From Unio delphinus (lineage: Eukaryota; Mollusca; Bivalvia; Unionida; Unionidae), in contig JAQISU010000231.1 of NCBI GenBank assembly GCA_029339505.1, positions 1,700,001-1,764,000 of the forward strand: a DNA stretch of 64,000 nt, written 5' to 3'. How positions within the stretch are numbered: position 1 is the first letter of the stretch; each line of letters begins with the position of its first letter. Made by a program: the position numbers and the translations under genes. The notes beneath the pieces are model-generated. The model had not been told where the DNA came from. It did not search any database and worked only from the letters and a program-made list of their open reading frames with translations. Positions 39,838 to 51,600 of this stretch are shown piece after piece.

Positions 39838-42800
39838 CACAACTACTGGTAATGTTTCTATATGGCAATGGAATGCCAGAGGTATATCAACAAACATGAA
39901 TGAATTAAAACTTAAACTAATAAACACCAAAAACAAACCAGATATCCTCTGCATTCAAGAAACAAGGCTTAAAAATAAAACCAAAACATTGCCCAATATA
40001 ATGGGATACGCCCCAGGGTACCTCCAATCACGAAAAGAAGGACCGGGGGGAGGACTAGCCATTTATGTAAAAAACACCATAAAATCTGTAGAACTAGTAC
40101 CTATCACAGCTAAAGAAATAACAAACTCACATGTAGAGGTACAATCAATAAAACTCAAAATGGGTAACTATGATATACAAATCATCAATTTTTATGACCC
40201 TGGAACAGATACCGCCCTAAGCAATGAACAAATATTCTTAGCCCTAAACACCATAATCACCAGTGAGCGCACTGTCATATGCGGAGATTTCAATGCACAT
40301 AATAAGCTGTGGGGGGGGGAAGATGACGGACACTAGGGGCAGGTTGATTGAGGCCTGGGCCAATACATCAACACTGACCATTTTAAATAATGGCACCGGA
40401 ACACGCCTAAATCCAATAAACGGTGCCTTGTCCGCCATTGACCTCACCCTATGCACAAAAACACTCGCACAAGTGGCGGGATGGGAGGTGGATCAAACTG
40501 ACCCCATGGGCAGTGACCACTTCCTAGTCATCACCACCCTGCAAATGACGGTGCAGTCACGGGTGCAAAAAAACAACCCCAGGTGGAACTATAAAAAAGC
40601 AGACTGGGACTTATTTAAACAAATACTAAAGGAAGAAGATACTACCCAGATAGAAGCAAATGACATAGACCAATATTACGAAAACATAAATTATGTCATT
40701 AACAAAGCTGCAACTAACAGCATCCCAACCACTAACTATAAGGCACCAAAACTTACTGTGCCTTGGTGGAATGACGAAATTAAAACAACACAGCAGGCTA
40801 AAAACAAAGCACTCCAGAAATTCAAACGCTCCAAATTAACCACGTACTTTATGGAATTCAAAATCCACACTCAGAAATTAAAAGAACTAATTAAAAAAGC
40901 CAAAATGGAAACCTGGCAAGCCTACTGTGGTACACTAAACCACAAAACAAATTCTAAACAAGTATGGGATAAGATCAAAAGGATTAGAGGTAAAAATACC
41001 AACAATACCCCCAAATTAAGCAACACAAACAGTGATAAAGAACAGGCTGACTTATTCGCTCAACACTTTACTAATATGAGCAAAAGCAGCAACCATACTA
41101 AAGAATTTCAATTACATAGAGCCATCGAAGAAAGAGCGAACCCAAAAATATTCCAAGACTTGGGACCCAAGGACTCCCCTTTAAACAACAAAATAACTAA
41201 ATACGAATGGGACCAAGCACTTAAAACAAAAAAAGAAACTTCACCTGGGGAAGATAAAATAGGGTATATAATATATAAGCAATTACCACCTAATATAGTT
41301 CACATAATAATAAATTTCCTAAATAACATATGGGAAACAGGAAAGCTACCAAAAAAATGGAAACATGCGATAGTAATACCTATCTTAAAACCTAATAAAG
41401 ACAACCATGATGTCAACTCTTATAGGCCCATATCACTAACCAATAACATCTGTAAAATCATGGAAACCATCATCAACAACAGAATCAAGTCACACCTTAC
41501 TAAAAATAACCTCATCTCAGAAAATCAATGTGGATTCAGAAATAAGCGCTCCACCACAGACCAACTTGTAAGACTTGAAACTGCCATCAAACTAGCATTT
41601 AACTCACAACAAAAACAGAGCAGAAATCTCATTGCGGTTTTTCTCGATCTCGAGAAAGCATTCGACCTCGTATGGACCAAGGGCCTTATAGCCAAATTAA
41701 ATAACTATGGCATTACTGGACGAATGTTTAATTTTATTCAAGATTTCCTAGCAAACCGCACAATTACAACTAGGGTAGGGGCAACTTACTCTGAGAAACA
41801 CTCACTTGAAAATGGAACTCCACAAGGCAGTGTACTCAGCCCCACCCTCTTTAACATCATGATAAATGACTTAGATAAAAATTTGGCGACTACCAAAGTT
41901 GAACTGTCACAATTTGCTGACGATGGTGGCCTATGGAGAGCAGGCAACCCCTCCAACCACAAAAACATCTCTGAACTTCAAACCAGCTTAAACAATATTG
42001 GAAACTGGGCTAATCAATGGGGCTTTAAACTATCGCACCAAAAAACGGTAGCCGTACTGTTCACCCCATATAGAAGAAACATCAAATACCCTAAATTAAC
42101 AATACAGGACCAAGAAATAAAATTTGTTAAGGTTGCAAAATTTCTGGGTATGTACTATGACCAACATCTAACATGGGCATACCATATAGAGGACTTAGTT
42201 AATAGATGTAGTCGGGATCTAAATCTGATAACGAGCCTAAAAGGCACACATTGGGGTGCTGACCAAGAAACATCCCTAAAATTATATAGAGCTCTGGTAA
42301 GATCTAAACTAGATTATGGCTGCCAAGTCTACTCATCGGCACCCATAACACAACTCAAAAAACTAGATCAAATCCAAAGATCAGCACTATTAAAGTGTAC
42401 CGGAGCTCTAAAAACAACATCGACAGCCGAGCTACATGTCTTAACGGGAGAGTTGCCCCTTTACTTGAGACGGCAAGAGCTCCTTTTAAGATATGTGGCA
42501 CGGCTGTCCACCCACCCCGCCACACACCCCACCCTCCTGGCCATAAACCAAACCAACATCCCAATCAGGAAAAGCTTGAAACAAAAACTACCTATGGGAA
42601 AACAATATCATATCTTAAAGACAATAATACCAGTCGAACTAACTCCTCTAAATAATAACGTAGTGTACGAACACGAACCTTGGAACAACGTACAATCTAA
42701 AGTCAACACCTCCCTCACAGAAAAAGGCAATAAACAAAATCAAGAACAAACTCTCAAAATAGAAGCCTTAAACATTATAAATACTCAATACCAACAATAT

Positions 42801-43673
42801 ACCAAAATCTATACGGATGGATCTAAAATTACTAACCCATACAGAACAGCTGCTGCAATGGTCATACCAGAGCTCAACATACAAATAGGCAGACGTCTCC
42901 CAGACTACTGCTCTATTTACACAGCTGAATTCTGGTCCATCCTCAAATCATTACAATGGATTGAAGAATTCAAACCTAATAAGACAGTAATTATCAGTGA
43001 CTCGCTTAGCGTCCTATCTTCAATTCAAACAAATACCACCAAATGTAGGGAAGATTTCCTCATTCAAATAAACGCCAAACTAAAACTACTAAATTCCGGA
43101 AATACTATTGTAGAGTTCATGTGGATACCATCCCACATCGAAATTAAGGGTAATGAAATGGCCGATAAACTAGCTAAGGAAAAACTACACGAACCGAACT
43201 TCGAGCCACTGCACTATAGCACAACTGAACTCTACAGTATAATAAACACCCAAATAGATAAAAAATGGCAACATGATTGGGACAATAGTACAAAAGGGAG
43301 AGTGCTGTACACTACTGTTAAGGAAGTCACCAGACACAAAAAACCGCCCAAGGGCTCTCCTAAAGAGCAGACAATCATAAATAGGATAACTTTAGGAAAA
43401 ACCAAGCTGGCCAACAGCATGGGAAAATATATAGGACCCTTTCCACATAATATAAACTGCTACCATTGTCATACCCCGGAAGATCTACATCATATCTTCA
43501 ACAATTGCAGTAAAACCAAACAAGAAAGGGACAAATTTAGATCACAACAGCAGAATATAAAAGCCCCATATACATACCCAGAAATTATACATATTACAAA
43601 TCCAAACATTCTAATAACACACAAGAATATATTGGAATTTCTACTAAATATAGGAAAAATAGGGAATATATAA
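39815..43673 (+). pseudogene. LINE ORF2 with a single-base frameshift (copy 5)
   Basis: The G-run at 40311-40319 has 9 bases instead of 8, shifting the frame after GDFNAHNKLW; the first frame ends at 40336 and the rest is open to 43673 in the +1 frame. All RT and RNase H motifs remain. A one-base homopolymer change could also be a sequencing error. Confidence 0.85.
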
Positions 43674-45158
43674 CGTATCCATTAAATTCCTAACCCCAAC
43701 AAACAACAAAACAGGACCCTAATACTTACCTATAAAATCACTAATAAGCCCCTTTAGGACAGGGAAAACAAGAAACGGCCAGGACCGGGGTGTGGAAACT
43801 GGGTTCAACAAGGAATACCTTTGACGTGTCGCTTAACGGCCCCGGATACTTCCGGCAGAGGTCCCTTGTTGTTACCTGGCCGCCGCGCCTCACGGACCGG
43901 TCGTGGGGAGGTGCCTGGGTGTGGAAATGGACAATCCTTGACGTGTCGCTTAACGGCCCGGGACATTTCCCGCAGGGACCCATGGCTACTACCTAGTAAC
44001 TGAACCACATACCTGAACTAAACCAAGGGGCCAATACAAATATGGAATTAGGGTCCCATTCAAACAAAAAGGGGAACCAAGAACTAAAAACACAAAACAG
44101 GTCAAAAAACTTAAACAAATCACCAAATAAATCCCACCTAAAAAAGGATAAGATGAAGTAAAAATACAAACATCATAGGCAGTAAGAATGTAGGACAACA
44201 CTATACTTTCTCTTCTTTCCTCTTTAGACACTTTCCCTAGATACCTTCTCATTAGGAGTACAACCAAGTGCACAGTGTTAAAAACATAAGTATCAACCAC
44301 AACAAAAGCTTAATTAGAACCTGCAGCTGCACCGAGAACGGAGCAACTTAACTAGGTAGAGAAATATGATAGAGACCCCAAATCAAGAACATCTAAGGTA
44401 GTCTAAAAATCCAAAGACTATCAGGTCCAGCGACACAAGGTCGCACATCAAATAAAAATAGGGAAGAACATAATTTAGGTCCCGCAAAATTAGAACTTAT
44501 AAGGTAGTCAAAAACCCAAGACTATCAGGGCCAGCAGCACAAGGCTGCAAAACTAACTAAATTACCTAAGAAATATGGTTTACTCAGAACCCCAAATAGT
44601 ATATATTAGGTGATCAAAGCCCAGATCATCAGGCCCAGCAACACAAGGTTGCACATACCAAACTACTACACCAATATACACATCGAACACCCAACATTAT
44701 AAAACACTGTTGCATAAACGTTGTACACTCAAAAGCAGCACAGAGTATATAAATAGGGATAGGATACGTCCAAAGAAGCTGCCCTTGCCAGGCACTTCGC
44801 CTCGCCCACAAAAACCTGCCGCAGCAACTACACGTGCTTAACACGTCCTGAACAACCAACCAGAAACAGTATGAATTAATATGAGTGTGTGCTGGAACTA
44901 TTCCCACTCATATTGTATGTGGCCCTACAATCACACAGTAGTAGCTCAATAGCTACTCCGATGTGACGGCCCAAGTAAATAGTGTTCCATGAACACATAA
45001 ATGCCTGCAGGGTGGCGGCTCCATTCCCACCCTCAGGATAAAGTAAATAACCGTCTTTTGACGGATAAAACAGTGATAAGAGCCCTCGGGACGACTCACT
45101 TTAAACGCATCATATCAATCAATCAGTCTGGCTACCCATCGTTGGTGAATCAAAGAAG

Positions 45159-45626
45159 ATGAGCAGAGTTCAAAAGTTAAGAGAGCTTGAAATGCATCTG
45201 GAGAATGCTAGGCGTCTCCTGGACGAACTGGCTATGGAGGTCATAGCAGAGCAGGCCAAAATTGAAAAAGAAGAGGAGGAAAGAAAAAAGAAAGAAGAGG
45301 AGGAGAAGAAAAGTCCCATCTTACCTCACCGCATGATGAGACAGACTAGTGAAGTCAAACCCATGGTGAGGACACCTTCACCACCAGAACCAGTTCGTCC
45401 ACTACAGGTTCAGCCCCCACTGCCTCAGACGCAACAACCACAGACTCATCCACGGTTGCGGAATAGAGGCAGAAATGAAGAGACTTTCACTATCCCTCAA
45501 ACAGAAGATTGGGATAGTGAAGCCACTCATTCTCCCTCTGCACTCCCAGTCACAAGAGTGAATTGGGAGAATGATTGGAGTAGGAGATGTGTGTGTGGGG
45601 CTAGACCTGGGAGATGCCAGCATTAG
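45159..45626 (+). CDS. Small gene 2 with histone-type 3' end: Glu/Lys coiled coil and Pro-rich protein
   Basis: 155 aa from ATG 45159, 24 bp after the regenerated target. Residues 1-55 are a strong coiled coil with heptad-like Leu (VQKLRELEMHLENARRLLDE) running into an EEEE/KKK-rich charged helix. Residues about 75-105 are Pro/Gln-rich (PEPVRPLQVQPPLPQTQ), and the end has Cys (RRCVCGARPGRC). No known domain. Its leader resembles that of gene 1 (CAGTCTGGC then CATC). The apparent native promoter lies at 9440-9590; at present TTTAAA in the tail of LINE copy 5 (45100) is the nearest TATA-like box. The histone stem-loop follows 30 bp after the stop. Confidence 0.7.
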   Translation: MSRVQKLRELEMHLENARRLLDELAMEVIAEQAKIEKEEEERKKKEEEEKKSPILPHRMMRQTSEVKPMVRTPSPPEPVRPLQVQPPLPQTQQPQTHPRLRNRGRNEETFTIPQTEDWDSEATHSPSALPVTRVNWENDWSRRCVCGARPGRCQH

Positions 45627-45655
45627 CCAGGTGCATTTTGAAGTTAAAAAAAAAC

Positions 45656-45695
45656 AGCCCTTCTCAGGGCTACCCAAATAACTAGAAAAGAAATA
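45656..45695 (+). terminator. Histone-type 3' stem-loop and downstream element, gene 2
   Basis: AGCCCT-TCTC-AGGGCT (45656-45671) followed by ACCCAAATA, then CTAGAAAAGAAATACT (from 45682) and TCAATTGCCA. The downstream part is very close to that after the H2B stem-loop at 58011 (GGAAAAGAAATACTTG, then AATTGCCA), tying this gene to the histone processing pathway of the same genome. Confidence 0.9.
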
Positions 45696-45769
45696 CTATG
45701 TCAATTGCCAATGAGTGTGAGAGAGGAGTAGTGTGATTATAAACACTGACTCTATTTAGATGGTATATG

Positions 45770-46080
45770 TTGTGATTTTGGATAGTATATGATAGGGTGT
45801 GTTTTGTCTGCTTCCCCGTGTGTGTGGTTAGTATAGGGTGTGATTTTGGATAGTATATAGTAGGATTTGTTTTTGGCTGCTTCCCCGTGTGTGTGGTTAG
45901 TATAGGGTGTGTTTTGGATAGTATATAGTAGGGTTTGTTTTTGGCTGCTTCCCCGTGTGTGTGGTTAGTATAGGGTGTGATTTTGGATAGTATATGATAG
46001 GGTGTGTTTTGGCTGCTTCCCCGTGTGTGTGGTTAGTATAGGGTGGGATTTTGGATAGTATATAGTAGGATTTGTGAATA
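45770..46080. repeat. Minisatellite of about 65 bp between gene 2 and the next promoter
   Basis: About five imperfect copies of a unit with TATAGGGTGTGATTTTGG, ATAGTATA and GCTTCCCCGTGTGTGTGG. It occupies the spacer where the gene 1-gene 2 spacer has the promoter duplication. Confidence 0.85.
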
Positions 46081-46106
46081 GTATCTAATATGACAAGTGA
46101 ATGTAG

Positions 46107-46172
46107 GGGGGTGATTACTTTCACGTCCGTGCTTAAGATATATATACGCAATCGTCGGTCCTTGGAGCCACA
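46107..46172 (+). promoter_or_regulatory. Displaced promoter of gene 3 with target
   Basis: A diverged upstream element (GGGTGATTACTTTCACGTCC, from 46109) is followed by TATATATA at 46139 and the target CCTTGGAGCCACA at 46160-46172. The junction lies 34 bp below the TATA box. The same target precedes the leader of gene 3 at 55585, so about 9.4 kb of retroelements separate promoter and gene. Confidence 0.7.
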
Positions 46173-46273
46173 CATTCCCACCCTCAGGATAAAGTAAATA
46201 ACCGTCTTTTGACGGATAAAACAGTGATAAGAGCCCTCGGGACGACTCACTTTAAACGCATCATATCAATCAA
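46173..46273 (+). mobile_element. Tail-only LINE insertion (about 101 bp)
   Basis: Only the last part of tail A, from the TTCCCACCCTCAGG segment to ATATCAATCAA, flanked by a perfect 13-bp duplication CCTTGGAGCCACA (46160-46172 and 46274-46286). It fixes the 3' end of the element and the duplication length. Confidence 0.9.
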
Positions 46274-46528
46274 CCTTGGAGCCACATCATACCATACCCC
46301 ATCATACATACAGTCCAGCGAGAACTATTACGAAGAGCAGACGTGTCGGAGCCGCCCAGGACCGAAGCCACCTGTTCCCGAATTTGATCAACACCACTAC
46401 CACTACGATTTCCAACAAGCAAACGCATATTCCTTAACTCAAGCACTGGAGTTAAGGAGGGGAGTTTTTCTCGGTTAATAAGCTCTATTTTAATCGAGGT
46501 TTTGGCCCCACAGCTTGTTGGAATACAG

Positions 46529-46780
46529 ATGAGTCAAGTCCACTACTGCTTTACCGAAGCCTGCAACTCACCACCCTACTACGCATCCGGATCCAGCAGA
46601 GAAACAACCACCTACGCTTGCCAGCCACTCCAACAAACTGCGCTACAGGACCCAGCTGCTAACCTGAGATCAAACCAACCACCACAACCAGCCATCTACG
46701 ACACCCAGCAGCCAATCCACCTCAAACCGCCCGGTCATCTTAACTGTAAGTCGTTAGCAATTTACTATACTCTGTGCTGA
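46529..46780 (+). CDS. Leader ORF upstream of LINE ORF1 (copy 6)
   Basis: 83 aa, identical in plan to copies 1 and 5 and sharing the TALQD and QPAIY variants of copy 5. No known domain. Confidence 0.3.
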   Translation: MSQVHYCFTEACNSPPYYASGSSRETTTYACQPLQQTALQDPAANLRSNQPPQPAIYDTQQPIHLKPPGHLNCKSLAIYYTLC

Positions 46781-46882
46781 AACAATAAGTTACTTTCAAC
46801 TTTTAAAACTCTCACTACTACCACTATCCTCGCTAAAAACTCTATCTTCTATCACACGTTTCTACACAATTAACTATCCAAT

Positions 46883-48613
46883 ATGGACGACCAACTAAAG
46901 GCACATAACAAAGGAAAAATGGCTACCACCCCAATAGATGTTAAAACAAACAAACAGGGTATGAAAGTAAGACAAGGACAGGCCACACGTAGAAATAACA
47001 AACTAAAGAAAATGTACCAAACACCAGGCATTCCAATTGATGCAAACAAAGTAAATAAATCTAGAATGTACTCAACCCCCGAGTTACAAGTTCTAATGAA
47101 AGAAGCGGCAAAACTAGACCCGCTATCGCCCATTGAATTTAATTTGCATAATGAAACGTTACAATATGAAGATCTGGACGCCACATTGGCCCCCGGCGAT
47201 CCAATACTCAATATCTCCACCTCAATATTAACCCCCAACAACAAACAGTTAGGAAATTCAGATTCATATTCGGCGGACGTGGTGGAAAACACCCCAAACC
47301 GAACTTTCAAAACGGGGGATCCAAATTTATCCTTGGCGGACGAGGTGGAAAACACCCAAAACCGAACTTTTCAAATTACCAAACCAAACTGCCAAGCGGA
47401 CGCAGTTGAAAACACCCCCCCAACAAAACTTACATATGCCCAAACCACTAAACTAACCAAACCTACCCATAGTGGCCCTAAACCAGGAACAACTAACATA
47501 ACACCACAGGCAAAGGAAACCTCAGTCCCCCACCCAAAGGGAAATAATTACATCCAAATAGGCCAAAATGCTAGCAACACCTACAAAAAAACACAGGTAC
47601 CAGCTAACATAGGACCAAAACCCACTTATCACAGGCCGGAACTTACACTGTATATAAAAAGCAAATCCAATAAATTAATTAACCTCTCCACAAATACCAT
47701 AGCAGGGGCCATAACTAGGGTACATGCAGGCCTATGCAAAATTATCAGGCCCAATACCAACTACATAATACTGCACTGTAGTACTGGACAACAAGCAGCC
47801 AAGTATTTAGAAATACACACACTTGCTGGAATACCAGTACAGGTATCCAAACCATACAACGTAACAGCCCCACATAGGAATAACACAAAAAAAGGCCAAA
47901 CCACCCACAGCCGCCCCCTACCGCCACCCACTAAATTTAAAGCAGTGCTAAAATTAACAGGGACAATGGCTCAATGGGACACAAACACTCTAAACGATAA
48001 ATTAAGAGAAGGTGGCAATAACATCTCTAAAACATATAGGATAGGCAAAAGGGGCCCCAAATGCTCAATAACAGTGATCGAAACAGAAACCCCATTGCAG
48101 TCCCTAATCCAAATAGGTACCAAAGGATCCCACTATAGAGTAGAACCCTACACAAATAAACCTAGGTTCTGCTCAAATTGTAAACACTGGGGCCATTATA
48201 CCACCAAATGCAAACTACCAACCAAATGCAGTAACTGTGGAAGGGGACATAAGGGAGAATGCGCAAAACTAAATCCCAGATGCGCTCAATGTAAAGGGAC
48301 CCACCCAGTGAAATCCCCACTATGCCCGGCTACAATTCGAGAGAAAGAAATCATTGAATACATGGAAAGTAACAGGGTTAACTACCGCACTGCAAGGAAA
48401 GAACATAAACTCCATAGAGCGAAAACAATAGACCCTAAACGTAAGCCAACCTTAAAAGACAAATTAGGGGTAGAAATCAATCAAATCAATCAAATCATGG
48501 AATCAATACTGCACCAAACCGACAATAAACCTGGACTACTTAAAAACCTAAAACAAATTAAAGACCAAATTAAGACCCTAATTACAGTAAATGACCCCAG
48601 TAGAAATGGCTAA
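46883..48613 (+). CDS. LINE ORF1, intact (copy 6)
   Basis: 576 aa, starting MDDQLKAHNKGK (Asp for Ala at position 2). It has the three VENTP-type repeats (antisense promoter-like DNA from 47273) and all three zinc knuckles. It shares LSLADEVEN and KPNCQAD with copy 1 but other variants with copy 5, so the copies look mosaic. Confidence 0.9.
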   Translation: MDDQLKAHNKGKMATTPIDVKTNKQGMKVRQGQATRRNNKLKKMYQTPGIPIDANKVNKSRMYSTPELQVLMKEAAKLDPLSPIEFNLHNETLQYEDLDATLAPGDPILNISTSILTPNNKQLGNSDSYSADVVENTPNRTFKTGDPNLSLADEVENTQNRTFQITKPNCQADAVENTPPTKLTYAQTTKLTKPTHSGPKPGTTNITPQAKETSVPHPKGNNYIQIGQNASNTYKKTQVPANIGPKPTYHRPELTLYIKSKSNKLINLSTNTIAGAITRVHAGLCKIIRPNTNYIILHCSTGQQAAKYLEIHTLAGIPVQVSKPYNVTAPHRNNTKKGQTTHSRPLPPPTKFKAVLKLTGTMAQWDTNTLNDKLREGGNNISKTYRIGKRGPKCSITVIETETPLQSLIQIGTKGSHYRVEPYTNKPRFCSNCKHWGHYTTKCKLPTKCSNCGRGHKGECAKLNPRCAQCKGTHPVKSPLCPATIREKEIIEYMESNRVNYRTARKEHKLHRAKTIDPKRKPTLKDKLGVEINQINQIMESILHQTDNKPGLLKNLKQIKDQIKTLITVNDPSRNG

Positions 48614-51600
48614 CACAACTACTGGTAATGTTTCTATATGGCAATGGAATGCCAGAGGTATATCAACAAACATGAATGAATTAAAACTTAAACTAATAAA
48701 CACCAAAAACAAACCAGATATCCTCTGCATTCAAGAAACAAGGCTTAAAAATAAAAACAAAACATTGCCCAATATAGTGGGATACGCCCCAGGGTACCTC
48801 CAATCACGAAAAGAAGGACCGGGGGGAGGACTAGCCATTTATGTAAAAAACACCATAAAATCTGTAGAACTTGTACCTATCACAGCTAAAGAAATAACAA
48901 ACTCACATGTAGAGGTACAATCAATAAAATTCAAAATGGGTAACTATGATATACAAATCATCAATTTTTATGACCCAGGAACAGATACCGCCCTAAGCAA
49001 TGAACAAATATTCTTAGCCCTAAACACCATAATCACCAGTGAGCGCACTGTCATATGCGGAGATTTCAATGCACATAATAAGCTGTGGGGAGGGAAGATG
49101 ACGGACACTAGGGGCAGGTTGATTGAGGCCTGGGCCAATACATCAACACTGACCATTTTAAATAATGGCACCGGAACACGCCTAAATCCAATAAACGGTG
49201 CCTTGTCCGCCATTGACCTCACCCTATGCACAAAAACACTCGCACAAGTGGCGGGATGGGAGGTGGATCAAACTGACCCCATGGGCAGTGACCACTTCCT
49301 AGTCATCACCACCCTGCAAATGACGGTGCAGTCACAGGTGCAAAAAAACAACCCCAGGTGGAACTATAAAAAAGCAGACTGGGACTTATTTAAACAAATA
49401 CTAAAGGAAGAAGATACTACCCAGATAGAAGCAAATGACATAGACCAATATTACGAAAACATAAATTATGTCATTAACAAAGCTGCAACTAACAGCATCC
49501 CAACCACTAACTATAAGGCACCAAAACTTACTGTGCCTTGGTGGAATGACGAAATTAAAACAACACAGCAGGCTAAAAACAAAGCACTCCAGAAATTCAA
49601 ACGCTCCAAATTAACCACGTACTTTATGGAATTCAAAATTCACACTCAGAAATTAAAAGAACTAATTAAAAAAGCCAAAATGGAAACCTGGCAAGCCTAC
49701 TGTGGTACACTAAGCCACAAAACAAATTCTAAACAAGTATGGGATAAGATCAAAAGGATTAGAGGTAAAAATACCAACAATACCCCCAAATTAAGCAACA
49801 CAAACAGTGATAAAGAACAGGCTGACTTATTCGCTCAACACTTTACTAATATGAGCAAAAGCAGCAACCATACTAAAGAATTCCAATTACATAGAGCCAT
49901 CGAAGAAAGAGCGAACCCAAAAATATTCCAAGACTTGGGACCCAAGGACTCCCCTTTAAACAACAAAATAACTAAATACGAATGGGACCAAGCACTTAAA
50001 ACCAAAAAAGAAACTTCACCTGGGGAAGATAAAATAGGGTATATAATATATAAGCAATTACCACCTAATATAGTTCACATAATAATAAATTTCATAAATA
50101 ACATATGGGAAACAGGAAAGCTACCAAAAAAATGGAAACATGCGATAGTAATACCTATCTTAAAACCTAATAAAGACAACCATGATGTCAACTCTTATAG
50201 GCCCATATCACTAACCAATAACATCTGTAAAATCATGGAAACCATCATCAACAACAGAATCAAGTCACACCTTACTAAAAATAACCTCATCTCAGAAAAT
50301 CAATGTGGATTCAGAAACAAGCGCTCCACCACAGACCAACTTGTAAGACTTGAAACTGCCATTAAACTAGCATTTAACTCACAACAAAAACAGAGCAGAA
50401 ATCTCATTGCGGTTTTTCTCGATCTCGAGAAAGCATTCGATCTCGTATGGACCAAGGGCCTTATAGCCAAATTAAATAACTATGGCATTACTGGACGAAT
50501 GTTTAATTTTATTCAAGATTTCCTAGCAAACCGCACAATTACAACTAGGGTAGGGGCAACTTACTCTGAGAAACACTCACTTGAAAATGGAACTCCACAA
50601 GGCAGTGTACTCAGCCCCACCCTCTTTAACATCATGATAAATGACTTAGATAAAAATTTGGCGACTACCAAAGTTGAACTGTCACAATTTGCTGACGATG
50701 GTGGCCTATGGAGAGCAGGCAACCCCTCCAACCACAAAAACATCTCTGAACTTCAAACCAGCTTAAACAATATTGGAAACTGGGCTAATCAATGGGGCTT
50801 TAAACTATCGCACCAAAAAACGGTAGCCGTACTGTTCACCCCATATAGAAGAAACATCAAATACCCTAAATTAACAATACAGGACCAAGAAATAAAATTT
50901 GTTAAGGTTGCAAAATTTCTGGGTATGTACTATGACCAACATCTAACATGGGCATACCATATAGAGGACTTAGTTAATAGATGTAGTCGGGATCTAAATC
51001 TGATAACGAGCCTAAAAGGCACACATTGGGGTGCTGACCAAGAAACATCCCTAAAATTATATAGAGCTCTGGTAAGATCTAAACTAGATTATGGCTGCCA
51101 AGTCTACTCATCGGCACCCATAACACAACTCAAAAAATTAGATCAAATCCAAAGATCAGCACTATTAAAGTGTACCGGAGCACTAAAAACAACATCGACA
51201 GCCGAGCTACATGTCTTAACGGGAGAGTTGCCCCTTTACTTGAGACGGCAAGAGCTCCTTTTAAGATATGTGGCACGGCTGTCCACCCACCCCGCCACAC
51301 ACCCCACCCTCCTGGCTATAAACCAAACCAACATCCCAATCAGGAAAAGCTTGAAACAAAAACTACCTATGGGAAAACAATATCATCTCTTAAAGACAAT
51401 AATACCAGTCGAACTAACTCCTCTAAATAATAACGTAGTGTACGAACACGAACCTTGGAACAACGTACAATCTAAAGTCAACACCTCCCTCACAGAAAAA
51501 GGCAATAAACAAAATCAAGAACAAACTCTCAAAATAGAAGCCTTAAACATTATAAATACTCAATACCAACAATATACCAAAATCTATACGGATGGATCTA

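Larger units (their letters stand above)
37527..45122 (+). mobile_element. LINE copy 5: full-length, one frameshift in ORF2
   Basis: Flanked by perfect TCAGTCTGGCTAC (37514-37526 and 45123-45135). The 5' junction is ATCATCAT then CAGTCCAGCGAGAAC. It contains the leader ORF, intact ORF1, a shifted ORF2, a single 316-bp-type unit, hairpin units and tail A. The leader of small gene 2 follows directly on the right. Confidence 0.92.
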
